Shown here: in pieces, positions 33,501 to 46,800 of the stretch
Layout: every line of letters begins with the position of its first letter
Position numbering within the stretch: the stretch's first letter is position 1
NCBI RefSeq assembly: GCF_047511655.1
Contig: NC_133401.1
Location: 16,028,001 to 16,092,000 of the forward strand
Length of the DNA: 64,000 nt
From: Castor canadensis
Taxonomy: Eukaryota > Chordata > Mammalia > Rodentia > Castoridae
Direction: 5' to 3'
The notes under the pieces: generated by a model
What the model was told of the DNA's origin: nothing
Seen by the model: only the letters and a program-made list of their open reading frames with translations
Databases searched by the model: none
Made by a program: the position numbers and the translations under genes

Positions 33501-36500
33501 CCAAGTGCTCCCCGAGGTGCAGGGCCGCCTGGGAGGCACCGTGGAGCTGCCGTGCCACCTGCTGTCGCCCAGCCCCGACGTGCGCGTCTCACAGGTGACC
33601 TGGCAGCGGATGGACTCTGCAGCTGTGGCCGCCTTCCACCCTAACTTCGGTGTCCACTTCCCCAACCCACAGTCCAGCAAGGACAGGCTGTCCTTCGTCA
33701 GAGCCGGGCAGGACACAAAGACGGACCTGCGCGACGCCACCCTGGCCATCCAGGGACTGACGGTGGAGGACGAAGGCAACTACACCTGCGAGTTTGCCAC
33801 CTTCCCCAACGGCACCCGCCGGGGCATGACCTGGCTCAGAGTCATAGGTGAGTGACCAGAGCAGGCACCACGGGACAAGTGACAGCGCCCCTTGCCAGTC
33901 TGTTTCTCTCTGTCTCAGCTGTGACCTTGACGTTCCCTGTGATCCTTGGTGATGCGGCAGACGTTCATTAAGCACCTATTGTGTGCTGAGGATGCAGCAG
34001 GTAACGCGGTGCTCTTTGTGTTTTGAGATGGGGTCTCGCTGTGCAGCCCAGGCTGGCCTGCAACTCATGAACCTTCTGCCTCAGTTTCCCAAGTGTTGGG
34101 ATTACACATGTATCACCACGCCAGGCTATTCCTTAACTTTTTCTCATTATAATAAGAGGCATGAAGCAGGTAACTTTTATAATGAAAGAGATTTATTTAA
34201 CCTACAGTTTTAGAGGCTTGAGGGCATGGCACCTGCCTCTGGCCGGGTGACTGTGACAATGGCTAGAGAGTGAATAAGGACAAGGACTCATGACTTGCTT
34301 CCAGGGGAGGGACTGGATTTCCATTATCCCTCCCACTAGGCCACTCCTCTTTTTTTTTGTTTGTTTTGTGGTACTGGGATTTGAGCTCAGGGTTTACACC
34401 TTGAGCCACACCACCAACCCTTTTTTTGTGGTGGGTTTTTTTTTTTTTTGAGATAGGGTCTTGTGAACTATTTGCCCAGGCTGGCTTTGAACCATGATCT
34501 CCTGGTCTCTGCCTTCTGAGCTAGTATGACAGGTGTGAGCCACCGGCACCCTGCTGGAAAGTGTTTTCTTTCTTGAAGTATGCTTTTTTTTGCAGGGGGG
34601 AGTGGTAGCAGTATACCACTTAAGATATGTCCCCAGCCAGATAGGGTCTCAGGTTCTTGCCTTGGACCTTGATTTTTCTACCACCACATATTGTAGCTGG
34701 GATTACAGGAATGAACCATGACACTTGGCAGTTGAGATGAGGTCTTGCTAACCGTTTGCCTGGGCTGTCCTAAAACTGAGATCCTCCCCATCTCTGCCTG
34801 AGGAGTAGCTGAGGTGTCACCCAACTGCTTTGAAGGGTGCTCTTTCTTGCTGAGTCTTGGAAATCCCCTGGGTTGCCCCACCCCCCCAGCAACTTTCCAG
34901 AAGCCAGCCTTGACCTTTATTTCCCCTGCTCAGCCCCAGAGAGTTGGAAGCCACCCTGTACATCCCAGGGTAAATGGTTTCCCAGGAGCTCTGTCACTAC
35001 ACTTGTTTCCAAGTACAGCTTTTCTGACCACGGGTGGCTCATGTCTGTCACCCTAGCTACTTGGGAGGCTGAGATCAGGAGGATTGCAGTTCAAGGCCAG
35101 CCTGGGTAAATAGTTCTAGAGACCTCCATCTCCAAATAACCAGAGCAAAATTGACTGGAGGAGTGGTTCAAGTGGGTAGAGCACTTGGCTTTGCAAGAGT
35201 GAAGCCCTGAGTTCAGACTCCAGCCCCACCAGAATAAAAAGGGGAAAAAAAGCAGAACTCTTTGTCCTCACACCTTCAAAAAAGTCTCTTTTTGTGTAAT
35301 TATTTGTTCTGTTGAAGAGATAACTTGGAGGGGGGCGAATTCAAGTATGATATATTTGATTTATTGTAAGAACTTTTGTAAATGCCACAACGTACCTACC
35401 CCCAGCACAACAATAATAAAAAATAAAAACAATTTAAAAAAAAAAAAAAGAGAGATAACTGAGCCAGGCTTGGTGATACACAACCACTATCCCAGAACAC
35501 AGGAGACTGAGGCAGGAGGGTCATGAGTTTGATGCCAGCCTGGGCTACATACTAAGACCTTATGTCCAAAAAAAAAAAAAAAATGGCTCCTCAGGAGGCA
35601 GAGATCAGAAGGATTGAGGTTCTAAGCCAGCCTGGGCAAATAGTTCTGTAGACCCTATCTTGAAAAACCCATTACATAAAAGGGCTGGCAGAGAGGCTCA
35701 AATGGTAGAGCACCTGCCTAGCAAGTATGAGACCCTGAGTTCAAACCCCAGTGCTGCCGAAAAAGAAGTAAATAAAATAATTCATTACCAAGGGCTGTGA
35801 ATTGGTTCAGTGGTAGAGCACTTGTTCAATCCACAGCCCCAAGAAAAATAAAGAGATCAAAGCTACTGTGAGACAGCCTTGGCTCCATAGTGAGAGAGAC
35901 TGTCCCAAAAAGAGACGGGGGACTTGGAGAACACCTGCGAGGTACCAGGCATTATGAGTACAGGCCTGTGAGGCTCCATGGAAGAGCATGTGACACAGGA
36001 GCCACAAAGAGGAGACCAGACAGAGGACAGGGAAGTCCCCTCAAGGTGATGAGGCTGAGGCTAGCACCTAAGCTAGCACCTGGAACCACCAACCCAGGGC
36101 AGCCCATGTGGGCCCACGGGCCAGGGGAGACTCTGAGAGGAAGCGGTTCCTTTGGGCTCTGAGCATCTACGGACAGGCGGGATGAAGGGTTGATGCCGGG
36201 ATGAAGAGGAGCTTGGGGTCTTGGGACTGCTTAGGGACCCCAAATAAGGTGCTATTTCTCTGGAAATATTTTCTTCCTTTCTTTTTTGTGTGGTATAGGG
36301 ATTTGAATTCAGGGCTTTGAGCTCACAATAGAGCAGGTGCTCTACCACTTAAGCCAACCTGCAGTCCACTTTGCTCTGGTTATTTTGGAGATGGGGTCTT
36401 GAGAACTATTTGCCCGGGCTGGCCTTAAACCTCGATCTTCCCAATCTAAGCCTCCCAAGTAGCTGGGATTATAGGCGTGAGCCACCACTCCCAATGGACC

Positions 36501-39500
36501 TCCTTGTATTTTTGACAGCAGAAAAGGCAGCATAGTGAAATGTCCCACACGTGGATAACACAGGGCGTTCCAGACTCGGCCCTAAACACAAGAGCAGCCA
36601 AGTGGGCATCTGAGCCCAGCCTGTGGGGCATGTGCTGGGCTCCCCTGCCCAATGTCAAGGTGTTTGTTGAGCAACTGCAGGGTAAGAGTGACACACACTC
36701 TCTGGTCCTCTCCCCAGCCCAGCCTGAGAACCATGCTGAAGCCCAGGAGGTCACGCTCAGCCTGGATCCTGTGCCCGTGGCCCGATGCGTCTCCACGGGG
36801 GGACGCCCACCTGCCCGAGTCACCTGGATCTCCACTCTGGATGGGGAGGCCAGAGAGCACCAGGAATCTGGGCCCCAGTCTGGCACTGTCACTGTCACCA
36901 GTCGCTATAGCTTGGTGCCTTCGGGCCGAACAGATGGCGTCAAGATCACCTGCAAAGTGGAGCATGAGAGCTTTGAGAAGCCCACCTTGCTGCCTGTGAC
37001 GCTCTCCGTGCGCTGTGAGTGCTCCAGGAGTGACCCCGGCCCCAGTATTGCCTCTACTGGCCTCTCTGGACTGCCCACCTGCCCTGTGTCTACACTGGCT
37101 CCCACGGACAATATTTACACTGTGTCCCCTCTGTCCACACTGGCTTCTCCCAGTTGGTCACACAGCTTATTGCTTTGCTTTTGTGGCATTTTTTTTGTTT
37201 TTGTTTTGTTTTGGTGTTTTGCAGTACTGGAGTTTGAACTCAAGGCCTTGCCCTTCTGACCCCACCCAGTGTGCCCTAGAAACTTGCAGCAGCTGCCCAC
37301 AGTGACACCACTCTTTCCTTCCTTCTTTCCTGTGGTGCTGGAGTTTGAACTCAGGGCCTACACCTTGAGCCACTCCACCAGCCCTTTTTTGTGATGGGTT
37401 TTTGCTAGATGGAATCTTGCAAACTACTTGTCCGGGCTCTAATCCTCCTGATCTCTGCCTCCTGAGTAGCTGGATTACAGGCGTGAGTCACCAGTGCCTG
37501 GCTTGCTTTTTTTTTTCCTAATGGTATTGGGGATTGAACTCAGGGTCTTAGGCTTGCTAGACAAGCACTTTACCATTTGAACTGAGTCACTTCCCCAATC
37601 CCTGCGACATCCCTTAATGTACCCAGAGTCACCCCCCAGCCCTCTCCACACACATCCTGGCTCACGTGACCTGGGCCAGCTGGTCTACTCACTGTGCACT
37701 TTGGGCCCCAGGCAGTGTATATTAGCTGACACTGAGCCTGCAGGCCTGGTCTACACCCACTGCCTCAGGACACACTACCTGTAGACCAACATGTGAGCCT
37801 GTCCATACCAACTTCCTCCCAGTGTCTACACTGGCTGCCAGACACTGCTTTGACATCCTCCCTCCACATGGCCTACTCTGGGTGTGTCAAACAGAACATG
37901 TAGCTGTGTGCCAGCGGTGCACCCCTGTAATCCTGGCTACTTGGGAGTTTGAGATAGGGAGAATCACAGTTTAAGGTTAGTCCAGGCAAATAGTTCACGA
38001 GACCCCATCTCCAAAATAACCAGAGCAAAATGAACTGGAGGTGTGGCTCAAGCTGTAGAGTGCTTGCTTTGCAAGTGTGAAGCCCTGAGTTCAAACCCCA
38101 GTCCCACCAAAAAAAACCCAAAAAATATATATATAACATGTACACACACACGCTTTACCTGTAGTGGCGCCCTCAGCCAGGCCTGCCCCAAAGAACCGCC
38201 CTGCATTGTCCCCTGCATCTTTGCTGGACAGTGTCTACACTGGCCTCCAGATGCACAGCCAGGACTGACTTTGCTCCAGTCCGTTTCCGCTGGTGCACGT
38301 CTGTCTGCAGGAACCTTGTAGGATTCCTGTCTGGTCACCAACTTGTCCACTCCCTCTGTGGTGCTTCCCACGTCTGAGTCCAGTCCCCCATCTCCCCAGA
38401 CCCTCCCGAGGTCTCCATCTCTGGCTATGATGACAACTGGTACCTCGGCCGCAGTGAGGCCACCCTGACCTGCAATGTCCGCAGCAACCCAGAGCCCACA
38501 GGCTACGACTGGAGCACGTGAGTCACATGACCCCAATGTGGGTCTGAGGGAGGAGGCTGGGGTCTTGTCCCCTGAGTCTGAGGGAGGAGGCTGGGGCCTG
38601 GACCTCTGGGTCTGAGGGGGGAGGGCTGGGGTCTGAACCCCTGGGTCCGAAGAAGGAGGGTCGGGGCCTGGACACCAGGGTCTGAGGGAGGAGCGCTGGC
38701 ATTTGGCGTCTCCAGGGATAAGGCCAATGTCTGTGTTTGGCGCCTGAGCCTTGACCATCAGGACAGGCCTGTTCTTCCCTCTGGACCCTGCTGTGCCCCT
38801 CACCTGACCCCCACACCCCCAGGACTTCCGGCGTCTTCCCATCCTCCGCAGTGGTCCACGGCCGCCAGCTGCTCGTGCACTCAGTGGACCGACAGGTCAA
38901 CACCACCTTCATCTGCACGGTCACCAACGCCGTGGGCACCGGCCACGCAGAGCAGGTCATCTTCATCCGAGGTAAGCAGGTCGTCTTCATCCTGAGGGCC
39001 GAATGTGGAGACCCTGGTTCTGCTCCTGACTGTTCCTCTCTTCAGGGTTCAGGGCTGTGTTGGGGTGGCCAGCACCCACCCTGAGAAGGGAGGGATCAGA
39101 CCCGCCTTGCTGACCCCAGAGGAGCTCTCTTCAGCTTCTCCCTCTTGGCCCCACACTGGCACCTGGACCTGGGTTGACAGCGTAGGAACTGGCTGAGGAT
39201 TTAGGAGGTCAAGGCCTGAGCTGGGGGCTCCTAAAAGCCAAGACCTAGAGAAAGATCCAGCTACTTGGGAGGCAGAAATTGAGGGGATCAGGTTTGAGGA
39301 CAGCCTAGATGAAAAAGTTCCAGAGCCCCCATCCCAATGGGAAAAACCTGGGCAAGTCTTGCTCTCATCTGAGCAATGGCAGGAAGACTGAAACAGGATT
39401 GAGGTCCAGGCTGGCCTGGACAAAAAAGCAAGATCCAATCCCAAAATAACCAGAGCAAAAAGAGCTGGGGGCATGGCTCAAGTGGTAGCACAGCTGCCTA

Positions 39501-42500
39501 GCAAGCTTGAAGCCCTGAGTTCAAACCCTGGTACCTCCAAAAACAGAAAAACAAAAACAAAGGGACCAAGAGATAGAAACCCACACCTCCTGATGCCCCA
39601 CTCAGAAACAGAGGCCCCAGGATGGGTAACCAGAGAGAAGCAGGAACCAGTTCTGGACCCCATTATGGAACAAGGTCAAATGTCACCTGCAGTGCCTGGG
39701 AGGAAGCTCAGAGGGGACAATTTGCCTGGCATGCATGCGCCCAACCCTGCTCCATCCCAGCACCACCAAAAAATTAAAAGAAAAAGAAGTCAGCATTGTA
39801 GAGCCAGCCTGGAGGGTGGCAGGACTGTCACAGCACCACGTTCCTGAAGTCCCCGACATACAGACCCCCCAGTCCAGATTCTCAGTTGACAGATGATCCC
39901 TGGCAAATAATGACAGAGGTCTCCTCTTGGCCAGGTGTTCTTTGATGGTGGGGATACAGTGCTGAATGCAAGGTGCAGCGATGGCCCTCGGGTGCACCCC
40001 GAGGAGCCTAGCCACATCCACCCAGCCACACACCAAGCTGAAAATACACCCTGACTTCCACCAGACATGTGGAGAAGCCCATGTCCCCACCTACTGTCAC
40101 TTGAGAGCCTCTGCACAGTGTGGAAATCCCAGAACACAGGCATAGTCTTTCTGCCTTTTTAATGTTTTTCTTTTCACTTTATTTAAAATGGCCCCAGCCC
40201 TTTTGCCTTTAGTTTGTTTTCCAGCTAGGGTCTTGCATTTTTGCCCAGGCTGACCTCAGATTTGGATTCTCCTACTTTCATCCCAAATGGCTGGGATTAT
40301 AGGCACACCACCATGCTTGGTTTGATTTTTTGGGGGGACGAGGGTACTGGGGTTTGAATTCAGGACCTCATGCTTGCTAGGCTGGCGCTCTACCACTCAA
40401 TCCATTCTACCAGCCCTTTTTTTTGTGATGGGTTTTTTTGAGCTAGGGTCTCATGAACTATTTGCCTGGCTTCAAACCACAATCCTCCTGATCTCTGCCT
40501 CCCTAGTAGCTGAGATTACAGGTGTGAGCCACTGGTGCCTGGCTTTGGTTTGTTTCTAAGATAAAATCTTTCTAGCTTTTGCCCAGGCTGGCCTTGAACC
40601 GAGATCCTTCTATCTCTCTCTCTCTCCTGAGTAGCCTTTTTTTTTTTTTTTGGACACCAGGTCTTGTTGTGTAGCCCAATCTGGCTTTCAACTCTCAGTC
40701 CTCCTGCTTCCACCTCCCCAGTGCTGGGATTACAGGTGTGAACCACCATGCCCCGCTTAGGCTCAGCCTCACTTATTTGGATGCCCTCAAAAACACAATG
40801 TCCACATGAAGAGAAACCACCAGAAGCACACCCACAGAGAAAGACACCCTGAACCCCCACAGACCTACCGTGTGACCTTATCACAAAGACACTCACCCAA
40901 AAGTGGACCCCGGCCGAAACAGGGACACACTCAGCACCCTAGAAATGCAGTCCAGGTAGTGAGAGCACAGACAGACAGACACCCACCCACACCAGGAAAA
41001 CACTCCCAGCTTTGCTTGAGTTGCTCTCCGGGGGGCTCCATGGCGCAAATTCCTCCAGGCACACGTAAACTCAGATCAGATGCTGTCACAAATGACGTAA
41101 CTTTGGGTGCACACCAGCACAAACATGGGTGTACGTGCTGTACCACGGGACAGACATCTTCAGAGAGCCTAAGAGCTTTTTTTTTTTTTTTTTTTTGGGT
41201 GGGACTGGGGTTTGAACTCAGGGCTTCACACTTGCAAAGCAGGCACTCTGCCACTTAAGCCACCCCTCCAGTCCTGAGCCTCAGAGCTTTTTACACACAG
41301 ACACAGGGACAGACTCAGCCCCGAGCTCCAAAGCCCTTCACTAGAGGCATATTGCACTTTTCCCATGGCCACCTTGGACTTTGATCGTCCTACCTCCACC
41401 TCCCAATTAGCTGAGACTACAGACATGTACCACCACACCTGGCTCCTTTGTGAGATAGGGTCTCTCAGTGAGAAACCCGTTTCACACCCCCACCCAGTGC
41501 CTGGGTACTGACAGATTGACAGTCATCCTCAGTTATCCTGAAGAATTGGGCCCCAAGGATGCTCAACTGCTTATGTGAAATGGTGTAGTGTTTGCATAGA
41601 ACCTGGGCACAGCCTCATAGACTTGAAATCACCTCTAGGTTAGTTACAATCATGAGCACAGTGTAAACGGTATGTGAGTAGATGTCATACTGTGTTGTTT
41701 AGGGACAGAATGTCTGTACTTGTTCAGTACAGACATTTTTTGGGGGTGTGGGACTGGGGCTGGTGTATTATTGATTGATCTGTGGTTGGTTGAATCTGCC
41801 AGTGTGGAGCTGAAGGATGTGAAAAGCTGCAAGTAATTAAGCTGATTTGATGGTTTGTTGGGCTGTGACCCCCATCTGAAGACTCCATTGTAGGGCTGGG
41901 GGCATGGCCTAGCATTCAGAGGCCCTGGGTTGCATCCCAAGTAAAGCTAAAAAATAGTTGAAAACACCAAAAGAAATGAGCTGGAGCCCAGCACCGGAGG
42001 CTAAAGCCTATAATCCTAGCTACTCAGGAGGCAGAGATCAGGAGGATCGAGGTTCAAAACCAGCCCAGGCAAATAGTTCTCAAGATCCTAACTTGAAAAA
42101 AACCATCACAAAAAAAGGGCTGGTGGAGTGGCTCAAAGTGTAGGCCCTGAGTTCAAACCCCAGTACCACAAAAAAAAAAAAAAAAAAAAGGGAAGTGAGC
42201 TGGAGTCGTGATCTGCAGTACCAGCTACTCTTTTTGAGATGCTGAGGTGGGAGGATCATTTGGGCAACATAGCGAGACCCCATCTCAAAAAATAAGAATA
42301 GGGCTGGCAGAGTGGCTCAAGTGGTAGAGCTCCTGCCTAGCAAGTGTGAGGCCCTGAGTTCAAACTCCATGCCACAAAAACAAAAACAGCTGGGAATGCC
42401 TGTAATCCCAGCATTCTGGAGGCAAGAGTATTGGGAGTTCGAGGCCAGGCTGGGCTGCATGGTGAGATGCTATCTCAAGAAATACCAGAAACTGCCTATG

Positions 42501-43879
42501 TGTGGGGTGGGGAAGCAGATGTAAGTGCAGCCCCCCCCACACACTTCTTTTTCATGGTCAGGCCTGGCATGTGGAGGTTAGGGGACTGCATATGTGAGAT
42601 TCTGGTCGCATAAAAGTCTGTCCCTGGTTTGGGGTCCCAACGCCCTCTCCTTGGTCTCATACCTTTCTCCTTTTTTATCTTTTTTTTGGGGGGGGGCATC
42701 ACTGGGTTTTGAACTCAGGACCTCATGCTTGTGTAGACAGATGCTCTACCACTTGAGCCACTCTGCCAGCCCACCTACCTTTCTCCTTAACACTGCTTGC
42801 TTCCTCTCTCTGCCTCACTGTCACTCCCCACCCCACCCCCACCTATTCAGCATTAAGGAAGTCAGGTCTGTGTCCTGCAAGAGTGCCACCAAGCCAAGTA
42901 CTCCCGACCGCTGCAGGGCGAGGGCCTCTCAGTGCGCCCTCACCCATCTCCAAGGGAAAGGTCTTTGCAATCAGACAGCTTCACGTTCAAATCCCACTGG
43001 CACCCCGACTTGGGGCTTTTGTGAGGAGCTCAATTTTCTTTTGCGGTGCTGTGGATAAACCCAGGGGCTGTACCACTTGAGCCACACCCCAGCTCTTTTG
43101 TCTTAAACTTAATTTCAGGCAGGGTCTTGCTAGCTTTGCCTAGGTTGGCCTTGAACTCTCAATTTTCCTATCTGCTGGTATTACAGGCATGCCCCACTAC
43201 ACCTGGCACAAGTTAACTTTGAAAGTCACTGTATAGGTATAGATTGTACACCTGGGGGTCACCAGTTGGCAGCCCCTCCTCATACAAAGGGCCCAGCCTG
43301 AAGTGGGGGTAATCGTGCATGCTTCCTCCTCCCCCTTCCACCTCCATTTTTCTACCAGTTGGTCACCTCCCTAACTCCAGTCACTAACCCCTGCATCCTG
43401 GATCTCCCCTTGCCCGCACCCTTAGATGTGTCCTCTTGACGTCTCTCTGTCTCTCTCTGTCTCTCTGTCTCTCCTCAGACACCCCCCAGGCCTCCTCCCG
43501 AGACGTGGGTCCACTGGTGTGGGGGGCGGTGGGGGGAACATTGCTGGTGTTGCTTCTCCTTGCTGGGGGGGCCTTGGCCTTCATCCTGCTGAGGGCGAGG
43601 AAGAGAAGGAAGAGCCCTGGAGGAGGAACAGGAGGAGGTGCAGGTGGCCGCGACAGGGGATCCTTTGATCCAAAGACTCAGGTGTTTGAAAACGGGGCTC
43701 CTGTCTTCTGGACGCCAGCTGCCTCTGATCCCATGAGGCCAGAGGGCAGGGATGAGGAGGAAGACGAGGAAGAGAAGGCAGAGGAAGGCCTCATGTTGCC
43801 TCCATCAGTGACACTCAAGGACGACATGGAGTCCCACCTGGATGGCTCCCTCATCTCTCGGAGGGCGGTTTACGTGTGA
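24499..43879 (+). CDS. NECTIN2: NECTIN2 short (alpha-type) form
   Basis: Uses the same first five exons (24499-24586, 33482-33847, 36718-37014, 38400-38517, 38823-38971) and then the terminal exon 43479-43879, giving 472 residues (human alpha 479). The ectodomain is identical to the long form. The membrane helix ([20 protein letters not shown]), the RKRRK stop-transfer and the tail differ, but the tail again ends in a PDZ-type Y-V (SRRAVYV). A good AATAAA 293 bases after the stop supports real use of this end. The choice between ends is splicing of exon 5 to 43479 or to 46693, and the early polyadenylation site competes with the downstream splice. Confidence 0.95.
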
Positions 43880-46800
43880 CCCCAAAGACATACAGGACAG
43901 ACAGAAGCTCCCCGCCCTGCCCCCGGCCAGCCAAGCCAGCCTTGGGTTCCGTAGACTGGTTGGACCGGTTTGCCTGGCCCACTGGGAGTTAGAAGCTACC
44001 TCCTGCCTTCTGGATGGACGGAGGTGGAGTCACACCAGGCAGTCACACCATTCCTCCAGGGACACATGGGGAAGGGGGACCCCAGGAGCTCCATGGCAGG
44101 ACCCCAAGAGGACCCCTCAGAGACATGGTTTCAGCCCCAGCCTGCCCTTGGCCCTGTGACACTCAGGAGTTAATAAATGCCTTTGAGGAAACCTTGGGGG
44201 TGTCCTGTAGTACATCAGACCCCCGCTTTGGGTCCTGGAGAAGAGCGTGTGGGGCTTGGGATAGGTACTGCCCAGTCCCCAAGGTTGAGAAGAATGAATG
44301 GGGTCCCCGGGGCAGCCTGGAGGAGCTCAAACTGGCTGTCAGGGACCTTGAGGCTAGTCAGACATGGAACTGGGTTGCTGACTTTGGGGCTCAGAGGCTG
44401 GGGCACTTGGGCCCCTGGGTCACAGGACAGGTGGGGTGGCCAGACTGGCTTGGAGGCTCCATGGGAGAGGAAGGCTGGGTACCTGAGCTCTGGGTCCTCC
44501 AATGGAAGTGGCAGGCCACGAGGGCTGGAGGCTTGGGACTGTGACCCCCCCCACTCAGGGAACAAGAGCTGCTCTTCCCGCCCCCCTGTTGTTGCGGTGT
44601 GAAAGGGGATAGTCACATCTTGATATGGCCCTTCCCAGCCTCTTTCCTCCATCCTCAAAGCAGGGCTGGGGCTGACGGGGTGCTCAGTGATTCTGGGAGT
44701 CATCCCTTCCTGCCCCCCCCACTAGAAAACCAAGGACCCAGAGGGTCCAGGAGCTCCCAGCCGTTTGGGGAGAGGAAAAGGTGGTGCTAACCCCTCATCT
44801 CTGTGGCTTCCCAGAGCATGGGGGCTGGGGCTGGGACTGGCCTCATAGAGCGGCCAGGGAACCCTGTAAGGATGTGCTGGTGACACCCTTGGTGTGGGCA
44901 GAGCAGCCAGGAGGGCGGGACACCTGCATCTTTAACCAGCATCAACCTCCACGGACTCTGCTGTCACCTTGGGGACACTGATGACGCGGACTGACCTAGT
45001 CCTGCCCCCACACGGTGGTTGATGATGGCAGGAAGAGCTGTATGTTTAGAGTGACAGGTGGGGACTGAGCACCAGCACTGTTTCCCCCACACTGAAGACA
45101 GCACCCTCTGGGTAGGTTCAGCTCCACATCTACATAGCCAGCTTGATGTCAGGGGCTCTCCACCCTTGTCACTAACACGGGGTGTTCATTGCCTGCTCAC
45201 CCTGGCAGTGGGAGGGCAGCATGGGGAGTTTGTCCATCTGCACAGAGTTGGTCCCTCAGTGGCCATTTACGCCTTCCTTAGACATCTAGCATACATGCGG
45301 TGTGCCGGATCTGGTGGCGAAAATGGCAAGTAATTAGGTAATTACTTCAGTAACTACTCCATTGGGGGAAGCAGAAATGGGGCAGGGGCGTGGCTTAAGT
45401 GATAGAGCACTGCCTAGCAAGCTCAAGGCCCTGAGTTCAAATCCCAGTACCACCAGGGAGAGGGAGAGTGGCAAGCAGACATGAGATGTGGCACTTAGTA
45501 GATGTTAAAAAGAAGAGGCCCTGGGGGGGCATGAACTCCCAGCCCCTCTTAGTCTGGAGGAGACCCCATTCCCTACAATAAATGAGGGGCTCTGTTGCTG
45601 ATACCTGACTCTTCCAATTTTCTACCTTTAACTGACCCTCCAGCTCGTTCATTCCTTCACCTCCCTCTTGACTCTGGCCCAACCCCTGGTGTCTTTGCTG
45701 TTCCTTCAAAGCACTTTGACATAGCTGAATGAGGTGGCTCACACCTGTAATCCCCGCTACTCGGGGCGGGGTGGGGAGACTGGGAGGATGGAAGATCAAG
45801 GCCAGCCCAGGCAAAACGTTATCAAGACCCCATCTTGATAAGCTGGGCGAGTTGGTGCACTCCTGTTATACCAGGTAGGTAGGAGGCACACTCCAAGCAA
45901 AAACTCCGGATATTTCTGAGAAATAACTAAAGCATAAAAGAGCTGGAGGAGTGGTTCAAGTGGTGGAGCACCTGCCTAGCAAGTGTGAGGTACTGAGTTC
46001 ATACCCCAGTGCTGCCAAAAAGCAAACAAAGAAACACCACAAGGACCTTTGCACTGGCTGTTCACACTGCCTGTGGTGAGCTGATAGTCTCATGATTCTC
46101 CGTGCCTCTGCTGCAAGCCTTGTCACACTATATCACCTTCTGACCGTCTTCCTTACTCTCATCTTCCTCTTCCTCCTCCTCCCCTTCTTCCCCCTCACCC
46201 ACCCTTCTTCCCCCTTCTCCTACATCATCCAGGGCTTCATTTTTTCTCTTGGTGCTGGAGATGGAGACTCCAGGGCCTTGCACATGCTAGACAAGTACTC
46301 CACCACTGAGGGTCTCCCCAGCCTGGCCTCAAACTCATGATCCTCTAGCCTTGTCCTCTCGAGTGCTGGGATTACAGACACTCGCCACCACACTCGCCCC
46401 TCTGTATTTTAGTGCTCTATCTCTGATTCCTGTCTGACGTGTGAGATGCCACATGTTCCTCTGCTGTTGGCCCCCCACCCCATGAGGGGGAAGCCTTGGC
46501 ATGTTTGTTTCAGTGTCACCCAAGCTCTGCACCCAACAAATGTTCCTTACTCATGCTCAGTGGGGACTGGTTGAATGGAACAATGTCCCCTGCCCGTGGG
46601 TAGACAGGCGAGGATGACATGGGGGCGGTGGGGCTGGGTATGAAGATCGATGGCTTCCTTCTGCAGACCCTCACCCTATCTTCTCCTTGCAGAGACGCCC
46701 AACACAGCAGGCGCAGGGGCCACGGGGGGCATCATCGGGGGCATCATTGCTGCCATCATTGCCACCGCTGTGGCCGTCACTGGCATCCTCATCTGCCGGC

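Noticed and set aside
38542-38712. CRISPR-like spacing of repeats
   Set aside because: Units are head-to-tail without unique spacers, in a mammalian intron: a minisatellite.
38048-38842. 264-residue minus-strand open frame across NECTIN2 exon 4
   Set aside because: It runs through a SINE, an exon of the other strand and the minisatellite. The protein is a repeat translation with no domain.
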